Positions 9,898 through 18,141 of a DNA stretch of 64,000 bases are shown piece after piece. The DNA lies in the NCBI RefSeq assembly GCF_011057645.1, contig NZ_JAALGE010000004.1, forward strand, positions 1 to 64,000. Reading direction: 5' to 3'. Position 1 is the stretch's first letter; every line of letters begins with the position of its first letter. The notes beneath the pieces are model-generated. The model was not told the DNA's origin, did not search any database, and saw only the letters and a program-made list of their open reading frames with translations. The position numbers and the translations under genes were made by a program. The stretch is from Marisediminicola senii. GTDB taxonomy: Bacteria > Actinomycetota > Actinomycetes > Actinomycetales > Microbacteriaceae.

Positions 9898-10720
9898 CGT
9901 CATCCGCTGGAACGGCATCATCCTGGTAGCCGTAACCATCGTCTCCTCGCTCTGGCTCGCCGTCACCGGCCAGCTCGTGCTGTACATCCACCCGCGCTAC
10001 GTCATCTTCACCGTGACCATGGCGATCATTGGGCTGGCGTTCGTGCTCGCGAGCTTCGCGATGCGCGCCGACCCCGGCGGAGACGACGACCACGACCACG
10101 ACCACGACCACGGCGTGGGCTCCGACCCGCTGGCCGAGCTCGATCCCACCCTCACGGGCCAGGATGCCTCGTCTCCCGCGCGCCGCCGCGCCGCCCTGTT
10201 CGCCACCCTCGGCACAGCGCTCACCCTCGTCATCGCGTTCACCCTCATCGTGCTGCCGCCCGCCACCCTGTCGTCGGCGACGGCAGGGCAGCGCAGCATC
10301 AACAGCACCGGCGTCGGCTCGGAGATCCAGTCGGTCGACGACGCGGCCACCGCCACCGACGGTGCCTTCTCGGCGTTCACCGTGCTCGACTGGGCGTCGC
10401 TGCTGCGACAGACCACCGATACCTCGTTCTACGCCGAGAAGCCCGCGAGCATGGTCGGTTTCATCGCCGACCACCCCGACGACTCCGACAACATGTTCTA
10501 CCTCACCCGGTTCGTCGTCACCTGTTGCGCGGTCGACGCGCAGCCGGTCGGCGTGCCCGTCTACCTCGAGAACTGGCGTGCCGAGTTCGCGATCGACGAC
10601 TGGGTGCAGGTCGACGGCGAGTTCGGCACCAACCCGTCGCGTGCCAGCACCGAACCGATCGTGCTGACCGTCGACGACATGGTGCCGGTCGAGCAGCCGG
10701 CCGAGCCCTACCTGTGGTGA
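9887..10720 (+). CDS. TIGR03943 family membrane protein with His-rich linker
   Basis: A 277-residue protein with two N-terminal membrane helices (IILVAVTIVSSLWLAVTG; VIFTVTMAIIGLAFVLASF). A His/Asp metal-binding-like stretch DDDHDHDHDHG follows at residues 66-76, then a third helix (LGTALTLVIAFTLIVLP) and an extracytoplasmic C-terminal domain with a CC pair (about 212-213, TCCAVDAQPVGVPV). The C-terminal domain is typical of TIGR03943/YcgQ. It starts with TTG 9887 inside the permease gene and ends in a GTGA overlap with the next gene, so three genes are translationally coupled. The His-rich loop and the permease partner suggest handling of a divalent metal. That is inference; the family has no settled function. 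Confidence 0.82.
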   Translation: MWRNVIRWNGIILVAVTIVSSLWLAVTGQLVLYIHPRYVIFTVTMAIIGLAFVLASFAMRADPGGDDDHDHDHDHGVGSDPLAELDPTLTGQDASSPARRRAALFATLGTALTLVIAFTLIVLPPATLSSATAGQRSINSTGVGSEIQSVDDAATATDGAFSAFTVLDWASLLRQTTDTSFYAEKPASMVGFIADHPDDSDNMFYLTRFVVTCCAVDAQPVGVPVYLENWRAEFAIDDWVQVDGEFGTNPSRASTEPIVLTVDDMVPVEQPAEPYLW

Positions 10721-12087
10721 CGTTCCCCCGGCTCTTCGGCACCATCGTCGGCGTTCTGGTGGTGCTCTGCGCCGTCTTCGTGTTCCTCACCTCGAGCCAG
10801 GGCCCGCGTCTCTCCGAGGTGTCGATCAGCAGCCGCCAGGTGGTCGAGCTTCCCAACCAGCAGCTGCGCTTCTTCGCCAACCAGCCCATCGCGCAGGTTG
10901 ACGAAGAGCAGGTGACCATCACGCCGGAGGCCGACTTCTCGGTCGCCACCGACGGTGACATCATCTCGGTGCAGTTCGACGAGCGGCTGCGCTACGGCGC
11001 CGAGTACACCGTCACGATCGACGGGGTCACCAATACCTTCACCGACACGGCGACCACCTTCGAGCACCGCTTCGACACCGTCGACGCCGAGCTCTACTAC
11101 CTCGACCGGGCAGACCCGGCGGTTGGCGGCGACGACGTGATCATGACCTCCGGCATCCGCGGCGGGTCGAGGTCCGTGGTGTACTCGGCTCCCGGCATCC
11201 AGGACTTCGAGGTCGTCGGCGGCCTGCTCGTGGTGGTCAGCCTCGAGGAGGATCGCACCAGCTCGATGCAGCTGGTCAGCATCGACGACCTCACGGTCGA
11301 GAACATCGTGCTGCCGGTACGCGGCACCATCGACCGGCTCGACGTCGCCGGCGACACCGGCCTGATGGGCTTCACCCTGACCAGCGCCATCGACGCCCCC
11401 GAGCCACGGGTCAACCAGTTGCTGTACTGGATGGACCTCACCGGCTCGCACACGGTCGAACCCGTGCTCGGCATCGACGGGCAGCCCATCGAGGTCATGG
11501 AATGGTTCTTCCTCCCCGACGGCAGCACCACCGCGGTCGTGCACGGAGACGACCTCGCGCTGTCGCTCATCGACCCCGCATCCGACACCCCCGGCATCCC
11601 CCTCGGGCAGTACGACGGGGTGGAGAGCGCCTCTCCCGACGGCACCACCCTCGTGGTGAGCGACATCTACAGCAGGCTCACGCTCTCGCTCGCCGACGGC
11701 ACCGAGGAGCGCATCATCGCCGCTCCCGTTGAGGGGCAGGCACCGGCCGGTGGCGACGTGCAGCTACTCGGGGAGGGAGCGGAGCGCATCCAGCAGGTCG
11801 CCGTGCTCGACGAAGAGACCGGCCGGTTCCAGAGCTACATCGTCGCCGACGACGGCGACGCGGCGCGGGTGCTGTACACGAGCGACGACGGGCGGGCAAG
11901 CATCTACGGCTTCGCGGTCTCGCCCAACAGCCAGTACTTGTCGGTCGAGATCACACCGGACGCCGCCTCCAGCGTGTCGGACGGCTACGCCATGGACCCC
12001 GTCACGACGACCGTCACCACCGTGGTGATCGACATCGAGTCAGGGCAAGTCGTCTCGAGCTTCGACGGGTTCTCGCTCGTCTGGTGA
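10717..12087 (+). CDS. Membrane-anchored protein with Ig-like and beta-propeller-like regions
   Basis: A 456-residue protein with an N-terminal hydrophobic segment (residues about 6-25, LFGTIVGVLVVLCAVFVFL) acting as signal anchor; there is no proper lipobox. The next region (about 35-110), with LPNQQLRFFANQPIAQVDEEQV and RYGAEYTVTIDGV, resembles an SbsA-type bacterial Ig-like domain. The rest consists of repeated beta-rich units with TolB/WD40-like patterns (DGTTLVVSD, SPNSQYLSVEITPD), suggesting a beta-propeller. GTG 10717 overlaps the preceding TGA. Function is unknown. Its coupling to the permease/TIGR03943 pair suggests an extracytoplasmic sensor or binding partner. Domain calls are by pattern only. 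Confidence 0.65.
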   Translation: MTFPRLFGTIVGVLVVLCAVFVFLTSSQGPRLSEVSISSRQVVELPNQQLRFFANQPIAQVDEEQVTITPEADFSVATDGDIISVQFDERLRYGAEYTVTIDGVTNTFTDTATTFEHRFDTVDAELYYLDRADPAVGGDDVIMTSGIRGGSRSVVYSAPGIQDFEVVGGLLVVVSLEEDRTSSMQLVSIDDLTVENIVLPVRGTIDRLDVAGDTGLMGFTLTSAIDAPEPRVNQLLYWMDLTGSHTVEPVLGIDGQPIEVMEWFFLPDGSTTAVVHGDDLALSLIDPASDTPGIPLGQYDGVESASPDGTTLVVSDIYSRLTLSLADGTEERIIAAPVEGQAPAGGDVQLLGEGAERIQQVAVLDEETGRFQSYIVADDGDAARVLYTSDDGRASIYGFAVSPNSQYLSVEITPDAASSVSDGYAMDPVTTTVTTVVIDIESGQVVSSFDGFSLVW

Positions 12088-12121
12088 TGGATGCTGCGCC
12101 GCCGTCACCGGAGCGGCCGCG

Positions 12122-12397
12122 TCACGGCGCGCTGCGACGCTCCCGCTGCGTCACCCGCAGGCCGCTCGCCCGCAACCGCACCACGAGTTCCCGCACGGTC
12201 ACCGGGATGGCGCCCGCGGCGACGAGCTCGGCATACCGGGCTTCCGGCACGTCGTAGTGGTCACGATCGAACGCCCGGCGGGGGATGCCCATGGCCTGGG
12301 CGAACGCGTGGAGCTCGGCCAGTGACGAATCGCTGACCAGATGCGCCCACAGGGTGTCGTGCGCCGGCCAGATAGGCTGGTCGATGAGCACGGGCAT
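12122..12397 (-). CDS. DUF4031 domain protein
   Basis: A 91-residue soluble protein starting MPVLIDQPIWPAHDTLWAHL, with SLAELHAFAQAMGIPRRAFDRD and HYDVPEARYAELVAAGA. These are hallmarks of the small DUF4031 family, which occurs alone or fused to other domains in actinobacteria; no activity is established. A leaderless promoter fits the start: TAGACT at 12404-12409 (minus strand) lies 6 nt before ATG 12397. It converges on the propeller-protein gene and is divergent from rplU. Confidence 0.8.
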   Translation of the reverse strand: MPVLIDQPIWPAHDTLWAHLVSDSSLAELHAFAQAMGIPRRAFDRDHYDVPEARYAELVAAGAIPVTVRELVVRLRASGLRVTQRERRSAP

Positions 12398-12403
12398 GGG
12401 CCG

Positions 12404-12409
12404 AGTCTA
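12404..12409 (-). promoter_or_regulatory. -10 element of leaderless DUF4031 gene
   Basis: TAGACT on the minus strand, exactly 6 nt upstream of ATG 12397. No ribosome-binding site is present. Confidence 0.55.
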
Positions 12410-12529
12410 TGGTCGTCTCGGACTCCGGCCCGCGGCCGAAACCGCCCACGACGCGCCGGGGCTCCGGTTTGACCGGAACACCGCCCATCGAGTATCGTGG
12501 CTCCTTGGTGTGCGCTGGGCTGAGTCCGC

Positions 12530-12535
12530 TTGACA
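12530..12535 (+). promoter_or_regulatory. Candidate -35 box of the rplU-rpmA operon
   Basis: An exact TTGACA lies 51 nt before the rplU start. The matching -10 is not clear (AATCTT at 12553-12558 is poor at 17-bp spacing). I see no structure that clearly matches a known L21 leader in 12536-12585. Confidence 0.4.
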
Positions 12536-12585
12536 CGCCAGTCTTCTCTCTGAATCTTTCAGATCCGAATAGTTAGGGTTTCAAC

Positions 12586-12894
12586 GTGGTTTACGCAGTT
12601 GTGCGCGCCGGTGGTCGGCAGGAAAAGGTCGAGGTCGGCACGATCGTCGTACTCGACCGCATCAAGGCCGACGAGAACGGCAACATCGCACTCGCGCCGG
12701 TGCTCCTCGTCGACGGTGAGACGATCACCCACGATGCAGACGCCCTGGCCAAGGTCACCGTGACCGCCGAAGTCATCACCGACCTCCGCGGCCCGAAGAT
12801 CGTCATCCAGAAGTTCAAGAACAAGACCGGGTACAAGGTTCGCAAGGGTCACCGCTCCGAACTCACCCGCGTCAAGATCACCAGCATCAACTAA
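12586..12894 (+). CDS. rplU: 50S ribosomal protein L21
   Basis: Large-subunit protein binding 23S rRNA. The 102-residue sequence is typical: [17 protein letters not shown] at the N-terminus and the RNA-binding tail [20 protein letters not shown]-type motif. The start is GTG 12586; the purine-rich AGTTAGGGTTT upstream is a weak RBS. rpmA follows after 33 bp, the usual bacterial pairing of L21 and L27. Confidence 0.98.
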   Translation: MVYAVVRAGGRQEKVEVGTIVVLDRIKADENGNIALAPVLLVDGETITHDADALAKVTVTAEVITDLRGPKIVIQKFKNKTGYKVRKGHRSELTRVKITSIN

Positions 12895-12927
12895 CACCCA
12901 CCACCACTCTTCAGGAGCTGAACACTC

Positions 12928-13176
12928 ATGGCACATAAAAAGGGCGCAAGCTCCACCCGCAACGGTCGCGACTCGAACGCGCAGTACCTCGGCGTCAAGC
13001 GCTTCGGTGGCCAGGTCGTCAAGTCGGGCGAGATCATCGTCCGCCAGCGCGGCACGCACTTCCACCCCGGCGTGAACGTCGGACGCGGCAAGGACGACAC
13101 CCTGTTCGCCCTCGCCCCCGGTGCGGTCGAATTCGGCGCGAAGGGCGGCCGCAAGGTCGTCAATATCGTCGCGTAG
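12928..13176 (+). CDS. rpmA: 50S ribosomal protein L27
   Basis: Large-subunit protein whose N-terminus reaches the peptidyl-transferase centre. The 82-residue protein begins [20 protein letters not shown] without the cleavable extension seen in Firmicutes L27. [21 protein letters not shown] is the family core. RBS CAGGAGCTG (12912-12920) precedes ATG 12928. It is followed by a strong UUCG-loop hairpin before obgE, consistent with a ribosomal-protein mRNA ending here. Confidence 0.98.
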   Translation: MAHKKGASSTRNGRDSNAQYLGVKRFGGQVVKSGEIIVRQRGTHFHPGVNVGRGKDDTLFALAPGAVEFGAKGGRKVVNIVA

Positions 13177-13191
13177 CTTTCTGCAGTATCC

Positions 13192-13219
13192 GTGACAGCG
13201 AGCTTCGGCTCGCTGTCAC
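13192..13219 (+). terminator. Perfect 12-bp hairpin with UUCG tetraloop after rpmA
   Basis: Stem GTGACAGCGAGC (13192-13203), loop TTCG, stem GCTCGCTGTCAC (13208-13219), followed by TGTTT. It is probably a terminator, or an attenuator or stabiliser between rpmA and obgE; the U-tract is short. Confidence 0.75.
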
Positions 13220-13304
13220 TGTTTAACCACCCGCATCACCCGGCCGGCGGCAGTCGCCGCCGGCCCCGCATCAACCGCCGCGACCGCGGCACGAAGGGAG
13301 CATG

Positions 13305-14894
13305 ATGGCTACCTTCGTGGACCAGGTCACGCTGCACCTCAGGGCAGGGAACGGCGGCAACGGCTGCGTCTCGGTCAAACGGGAGAAGTTCAAGCCCCTC
13401 GCGGGCCCCGACGGCGGCAATGGCGGCGACGGCGCCGACATCGTTCTCGTCAGCGACACCCAGACCACCACCCTGCTCGGCTACCACCACTCGCCGCACC
13501 GCTCGTCGCAGAACGGCGGCCCCGGCATGGGGGACCACCGCAGCGGCTTCCAGGGCGAGGAGATGACGCTCATCGTGCCCGTCGGCACCGTCGTCAAGGA
13601 CACCGATGGCAACGAACTCATCGACATGGTCGAGCCTGGCATGCGATTCGTCATCGCCCCCGGCGGCCAGGGCGGTCTCGGCAACGCCGCGCTCGCCTCC
13701 ACCAAGCGCAAGGCTCCCGGCTTCGCCCTGCTCGGAACGCCGGGCTGGGAGGGCGACGCCGTCCTCGAGCTCAAAGTCGTCGCCGACGTCGCCCTCGTCG
13801 GCTACCCGTCGGCCGGCAAGTCGTCGCTCGTCGCCGCGATCTCGGCCGCCAAGCCCAAGATCGCCGACTACCCGTTCACCACCCTGCACCCCAACCTCGG
13901 CGTCGTCCAGGCCGGGGACAACCGCTACACCGTCGCCGACGTGCCCGGCCTCATCGAGGGCGCCAGCGAAGGCAAGGGACTCGGCCTCGAATTCCTGCGC
14001 CACGTCGAACGCTGCACAGCACTGCTGCACGTACTCGACTGCGCGACGCTCGACCCCGGTCGCGACCCGATCAGCGACCTCGACGTCATCCTTGGCGAAC
14101 TCGCCGCATACCCGGTGCCGGAAGGCCAGCTCCCGCTGCTCGACCGCCCCCAGTTCATCGCCCTCAACAAGGTCGACGTCCCGGAGGGCAAGGACCTCGC
14201 CGACCTCGTGCGCCCCGAGCTCGAGGCGCGCGGCTACCGCGTGTTCGAGATCTCGACGGTGAGCCACGAGGGCCTCCGTAGCCTGTCGTACGCCCTCGGG
14301 GACATCGTCGCCGCGGGTCGCGCAGCCAAGGCATCCGACGCAGACAAGCCCCGCATCGTGCTGCGCCCCACCGCCGTCAACGACGGCGGCTTCACCGTCA
14401 AGGTCGAGGGCGGCTCCGGCGGCAACATCTACCGCGTCGTCGGCGCGAAGCCCGAACGCTGGGTTCACCAGACCGACTTCACCAACGAAGAGGCCATCGG
14501 CTACCTCGCCGACCGCCTCGCCAAGCTCGGCGTCGAGAACGAACTGTTCAAGTCGGGCGCCTCGGCCGGCTCCACGGTCGTCATCGGCAAGGGCGACGGC
14601 GTCATCTTCGACTGGGAGCCCACCCTCACTTCGACCGCGGAGCTCGCGACCGCGCCTCGCGGCACCGACCCGAGGCTGATCGACAACGCCCGTCCGACCC
14701 ACGGCCGTCGCCGCGAGACGTACCTCGAGCGCATGGACGCCAAGACCGCCGCGCGAGAAGAGCTCCTCCGGGAGCGCAAGTCCGGCATGTGGACCGACGA
14801 CGACGGCTTCGCCGTCGAACGCCCCGCAACCGCGCCGGTGGGCGCTGACGGCGACAGCGACAGCGACAGCACGGGGGAGTCCGGCCGCGAATGA
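13305..14894 (+). CDS. obgE: GTPase ObgE/CgtA
   Basis: Ribosome-associated GTPase acting in late 50S assembly and stress control. The domains are in order. The glycine-rich Obg fold covers residues 1 to about 160 ([18 protein letters not shown]). The G domain has the P-loop [10 protein letters not shown] (about 166-175), switch [20 protein letters not shown] and [10 protein letters not shown]-terminal OCT domain follows ([18 protein letters not shown]), then an acidic tail (DGDSDSDST). Two adjacent ATGs (13302, 13305) exist. The second is chosen because GAAGGGAG (13293-13300) would leave only 1 nt before the first. The end overlaps proB as ATGA. Confidence 0.96.
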   Translation: MATFVDQVTLHLRAGNGGNGCVSVKREKFKPLAGPDGGNGGDGADIVLVSDTQTTTLLGYHHSPHRSSQNGGPGMGDHRSGFQGEEMTLIVPVGTVVKDTDGNELIDMVEPGMRFVIAPGGQGGLGNAALASTKRKAPGFALLGTPGWEGDAVLELKVVADVALVGYPSAGKSSLVAAISAAKPKIADYPFTTLHPNLGVVQAGDNRYTVADVPGLIEGASEGKGLGLEFLRHVERCTALLHVLDCATLDPGRDPISDLDVILGELAAYPVPEGQLPLLDRPQFIALNKVDVPEGKDLADLVRPELEARGYRVFEISTVSHEGLRSLSYALGDIVAAGRAAKASDADKPRIVLRPTAVNDGGFTVKVEGGSGGNIYRVVGAKPERWVHQTDFTNEEAIGYLADRLAKLGVENELFKSGASAGSTVVIGKGDGVIFDWEPTLTSTAELATAPRGTDPRLIDNARPTHGRRRETYLERMDAKTAAREELLRERKSGMWTDDDGFAVERPATAPVGADGDSDSDSTGESGRE

Positions 14895-15712
14895 CCGGTA
14901 CCTCCACCCGGCCCGACCTCGTCGACGGCCCCATCGCGTCGAGAGCGCTCATTCCGAGGGCGCGTCGCATCGTCGTGAAGGTCGGGTCATCCTCGATCAG
15001 TGGGCCGAACGCCGGCCAGATCGCGCCGCTCGTCGACGCGCTGGCGACCGCGCACGGGCGGGGCTCAGACGTGGTGCTCGTCTCCTCGGGGGCGATCGCC
15101 ACCGGCATCCCGTACCTCAAGCTCGACGAGCGTCCCACCGATCTCGCCACCCAGCAGGCGGCAGCGGCGGTCGGGCAGAACGTGCTCATCTACCGTTACC
15201 AGGACAGCCTCGACCGCTATGAGATCGTCGCCGGCCAGGTGCTGCTCACCGCGGGCGACATCGAGAACGCCGTGCACCGCAGCAACGCCCAGCGCGCGAT
15301 GGAGCGCCTGCTGGGGCTGCGCATCCTGCCCATCGTCAACGAGAACGACACCGTCGCCACCCACGAGATCCGCTTCGGCGACAACGACCGCCTCGCGTCG
15401 CTCGTCGCGGAGCTCATCGGGGCCGACCTGCTGCTGCTGCTCTCCGACGTCGACGCGCTCTACACGAAGCCACCGGCCGAGCAGGGCGCGAAGCGCATCG
15501 ACAGCGTCGCCTTCGGCGAAGACCTCTCGGCCCTCACCTTCGGCTCACCCGGCGCGGCCGGCGTCGGAACCGGGGGAGCCGCAACCAAGGTCGCCGCCGC
15601 CACCTACGCCGCCGCGCACGGCACACCGGTGCTGCTCGCCGCCACCTCGCAGGTCGCCGCGGCGCTCGACGGCGCCCAGCTCGGCACCTGGTTCGAGGCC
15701 GCTCGCCGCTGA
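14891..15712 (+). CDS. proB: Glutamate 5-kinase, short form without PUA domain
   Basis: First step of proline synthesis: phosphorylates glutamate to gamma-glutamyl phosphate. The 273-residue amino-acid-kinase fold has [52 protein letters not shown] and the ATP-site [16 protein letters not shown]. It stops there, while the E. coli enzyme (about 367 residues) continues with a PUA domain, so this is a PUA-less type. It is coupled to obgE by an ATGA overlap. proA follows after a 49-bp gap with its own leaderless promoter, so proBA is not a single tight unit. Confidence 0.96.
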   Translation: MTGTSTRPDLVDGPIASRALIPRARRIVVKVGSSSISGPNAGQIAPLVDALATAHGRGSDVVLVSSGAIATGIPYLKLDERPTDLATQQAAAAVGQNVLIYRYQDSLDRYEIVAGQVLLTAGDIENAVHRSNAQRAMERLLGLRILPIVNENDTVATHEIRFGDNDRLASLVAELIGADLLLLLSDVDALYTKPPAEQGAKRIDSVAFGEDLSALTFGSPGAAGVGTGGAATKVAAATYAAAHGTPVLLAATSQVAAALDGAQLGTWFEAARR

Positions 15713-15749
15713 CCCGGCCGGCCACCGCGCCGGCCCATCCCGCCGGTCC

Positions 15750-15755
15750 TAGACT
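15750..15755 (+). promoter_or_regulatory. -10 element of leaderless proA
   Basis: TAGACT ends exactly 6 nt (TGCGGG) before ATG 15762. This arrangement predicts a leaderless proA transcript separate from the obgE-proB message. Confidence 0.55.
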
Positions 15756-15761
15756 TGCGGG

Positions 15762-17030
15762 ATGCCTGACGCTCACTCGACCACGCTGTCACTGGCCGAC
15801 ATGCTCCTCGACGCCCGCACCGCGGCGCGCTCCCTCGCCACCGCCACCACCGCGAGCAAGGACGCCGCCCTGCACGCGATCGCCCGCGCCGTGACCGACG
15901 GCACGGACCGCATCGTCGCGGCGAACGCCCTCGACCTCGAGCGCGCCCGCGAGACGGGCCTCCCGGAGGGCATGCGGGACCGCCTCCGCCTCGACGCCGA
16001 CCGCATCGCCGGGCTCGCCGCCGCGGTCACCCACGTCGCCTCCCTCACCGATCCGGTGGGCGAATCCATCCGGGGCAGCCGCCTCCCCAACGGCCTCACC
16101 GTCACCGAGGTGCGCGTGCCATTCGGAGTGGTCGGCGTCATCTACGAGGCCCGCCCCAACGTGACCGTCGACATTGCCGCCCTCGCCCTCAAGAGCGGCA
16201 ACGCCGCGGTGCTCCGCGGCGGAAGCGCTGCGCAGCAGACCAACCGCGTGCTGGTCTCCCTCGTCCAGGGCGCCCTCGACTCGGTGGGCATCCCCGGCAC
16301 CGCGGTGCAGACCATCGACGAGTTCGGTCGCGACGGTGCCCGCGAGCTCATGCGGGCCCGTGGCTTCATCGACGTGCTCATTCCCCGCGGCAGCGCGAAC
16401 CTCATCGACACCGTGGTGCGCGAGTCGACCGTGCCCGTGATCGAGACCGGGGCCGGCGTCGTGCACGTGTTCCTCGACGAGAGCGCCGACCTGCGGTGGG
16501 CCACCGACATCGTGCAGAACTCCAAGGTGCAGCGCCCCAGCGTGTGCAACGCCCTCGAGACCCTGCTCGTGCACGAGGCAGCCGCCGAGCGCCTGCTCCC
16601 CACCGTGCTGGGCGAGCTGCGCGCCGCAGGCGTCACCGTGCACGCCGACCAGCGCACGCTCGGCATCTTCGCCGACGCCGTCCCCGCCACAGAAGAGGAC
16701 TGGGCGACCGAGTACAACTCGCTTGACATCTCGGTCGCCGTGGTCGACGACCTCGATGCCGCACTGCGACACATCGACCGCTACTCCACCCACCACACCG
16801 AATCGATCGTGACCGAGAACGTGCGCAATGCCGAGCGCTTCCTCGCCGAGGTCGACTCGGCCGTCGTCATGGTCAACGCCTCGACGCGGTTCACGGATGG
16901 CGCGCAGTTCGGGTTCGGCGCAGAGGTCGGCATCTCGACCCAGAAGATGCACGCGCGCGGCCCGATGGGGCTCAGCGAACTGACCAGCACCAAGTGGGTC
17001 GTGCGCGGCTCCGGTCAGGTTCGCGGCTGA
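15762..17030 (+). CDS. proA: Glutamate-5-semialdehyde dehydrogenase (gamma-glutamyl phosphate reductase)
   Basis: Second step of proline synthesis: NADPH reduction of gamma-glutamyl phosphate. The 422-residue aldehyde-dehydrogenase-fold protein has VPFGVVGVIYEARPNVTVD, ALKSGNAAVLRGGS, the catalytic Cys in QRPSVCNALETLLVHE (about residue 261), and the C-terminal STRFTDGAQFGFGAEVGIST, all canonical for ProA. Length is normal. A 9-bp hairpin at 17038-17059 just after the stop may terminate it. Confidence 0.97.
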   Translation: MPDAHSTTLSLADMLLDARTAARSLATATTASKDAALHAIARAVTDGTDRIVAANALDLERARETGLPEGMRDRLRLDADRIAGLAAAVTHVASLTDPVGESIRGSRLPNGLTVTEVRVPFGVVGVIYEARPNVTVDIAALALKSGNAAVLRGGSAAQQTNRVLVSLVQGALDSVGIPGTAVQTIDEFGRDGARELMRARGFIDVLIPRGSANLIDTVVRESTVPVIETGAGVVHVFLDESADLRWATDIVQNSKVQRPSVCNALETLLVHEAAAERLLPTVLGELRAAGVTVHADQRTLGIFADAVPATEEDWATEYNSLDISVAVVDDLDAALRHIDRYSTHHTESIVTENVRNAERFLAEVDSAVVMVNASTRFTDGAQFGFGAEVGISTQKMHARGPMGLSELTSTKWVVRGSGQVRG

Positions 17031-17037
17031 CACACGG

Positions 17038-17059
17038 CGGGCACCCGGCAGGGTGCCCG
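17038..17059 (+). terminator. Hairpin after proA
   Basis: CGGGCACCC (17038-17046), loop GGCA, GGGTGCCCG (17051-17059), 8 nt after the proA stop. There is no U-tract, so termination is only probable. Confidence 0.5.
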
Positions 17060-17079
17060 AGGCCGGGCGTCGGCACCGG

Positions 17080-17085
17080 TACGCT
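17080..17085 (+). promoter_or_regulatory. Candidate -10 box of the nadD-region operon
   Basis: TACGCT lies 37 nt before ATG 17123, between the proA hairpin and the first gene of the next cluster. No convincing -35 is visible. Confidence 0.35.
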
Positions 17086-17122
17086 AGAACGTGAGCCCTT
17101 GCGGCCCCGAACGGAGAATCCC

Positions 17123-17317
17123 ATGTCATTGCTCGCAGTAGTCGCCGCCGCCATTCCCGAAGAGGGGGCGTCCGAGCTGTCGGTGTTCCTGTACCCGGCC
17201 ATCTCCGCGATCGTCTTCACCGCCCTCGCGTTCGTTACCTGGAGCTTTCGCGACGTCGCGAACCGCCACAGCCACAAGACCCAGGGTTCTGCGGGCCACG
17301 GCGGCGACCACCACTAG
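17123..17317 (+). CDS. Small single-pass membrane protein, function unknown
   Basis: A 64-residue protein: short N-terminus, then a hydrophobic helix (SVFLYPAISAIVFTALAFVTW, about residues 20-40), then SFRDVANRHSHKTQ and a His/Gly-rich tail ending GGDHH. ATG 17123 is preceded by CGGAGAA (17112-17118). Comparable small proteins with a WSFRDVANRH-type motif are commonly encoded just upstream of nadD in Microbacteriaceae, from recollection of the family. No function is known. It sits 9 bp before nadD and is likely cotranscribed with it. Confidence 0.75.
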   Translation: MSLLAVVAAAIPEEGASELSVFLYPAISAIVFTALAFVTWSFRDVANRHSHKTQGSAGHGGDHH

Positions 17318-17326
17318 GCCGGCGTC

Positions 17327-17932
17327 ATGGTGACAGGGCAGAGCCCTGCCGCTCCCCGCATCGGGGTGATGGGTGGAACCTTCGATCCCATCCACCACGG
17401 CCACCTCGTGGCCGCGAGTGAGGTTGCCCAGTCGTTCGGCCTCGACGAGGTCATCTTCGTCCCCACCGGTCAGCCATACCAGAAGACCGACGTGACGCCG
17501 GGTGAGCATCGCTACCTGATGACCGTCATCGCCACGGCATCCAATCCCATGTTCACCGTCAGCCGGGTCGACATCGACCGTGAGGGTCCGACCTACACGA
17601 TCGACACCCTGCGCGACCTGCGCGCCCAGCGACCCGACGCCGAACTGTTCTTCATCTCGGGTGCCGACGCCGTCGCGCAGATCATCGACTGGAAGGATGC
17701 CGCGGAACTCTTCTCCCTCGCCCACTTCGTGGCCGTCTCCCGCCCCGGCCACAAGCTCAGCGTTTCGGGATTACCGCAGCACGACGTAAGCTTGCTCGAA
17801 GTTCCCGCGCTGGCAATCTCGTCTACCGACTGCCGTGGCCGGGTGAACCGGGGATTCCCGGTGTGGTATTTGGTACCAGACGGTGTCGTTCAGTACATCT
17901 CCAAACACCATCTCTACCGGAGCAGCAAATGA
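17327..17932 (+). CDS. nadD: Nicotinate-nucleotide adenylyltransferase
   Basis: Adenylates NaMN to NaAD in NAD synthesis. The 201-residue nucleotidyltransferase has the signature [19 protein letters not shown] (residues about 13-31), with the (H/T)xGH motif, and the C-terminal [13 protein letters not shown], a variant of the ISSTxIR motif with Cys in place of Ile. ATG 17327 is used; a later start would remove only non-conserved residues. Its end overlaps the next small gene (ATGA), and rsfS follows further on, the common nadD-rsfS neighbourhood. Confidence 0.95.
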   Translation: MVTGQSPAAPRIGVMGGTFDPIHHGHLVAASEVAQSFGLDEVIFVPTGQPYQKTDVTPGEHRYLMTVIATASNPMFTVSRVDIDREGPTYTIDTLRDLRAQRPDAELFFISGADAVAQIIDWKDAAELFSLAHFVAVSRPGHKLSVSGLPQHDVSLLEVPALAISSTDCRGRVNRGFPVWYLVPDGVVQYISKHHLYRSSK

Positions 17933-18141
17933 CCTTGAGTGATGAACAGACTCCGCGGCAGCATGAGGCGCCGCTCAGTCGGCGTCAGGTGCGCGACCTC
18001 GCGCGCGACAATGCGCCGGCGGCCGATGGCATCACCGACGAAGCGCGCCAGCGTCGCGAAGAGGCCGAGCCCCGCCGTGGCTCGGGTGGCCGCCGCGTGC
18101 GCTGGAACCCGTCACTCGGCGACGAAAGCGAAAACCCATGA
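17929..18141 (+). CDS. Small basic protein with [12 protein letters not shown] motif
   Basis: A 70-residue, highly charged and probably disordered protein. Its recognisable feature is [15 protein letters not shown] (residues about 15-29), which recurs as TLTRRQLRALRAQAEA in the product of the next gene. It overlaps nadD (ATGA at 17929-17932) and the following gene (ATGA at 18138-18141), so the three are tightly coupled. I do not recognise a function. Coding is supported by the two overlaps and by codon composition like its neighbours. Confidence 0.7.
   Translation: MTLSDEQTPRQHEAPLSRRQVRDLARDNAPAADGITDEARQRREEAEPRRGSGGRRVRWNPSLGDESENP

Noticed and set aside
12536-12585. Conserved L21 leader RNA before rplU
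   Set aside because: The leader is only about 50 nt and no recognisable stem pattern was found.
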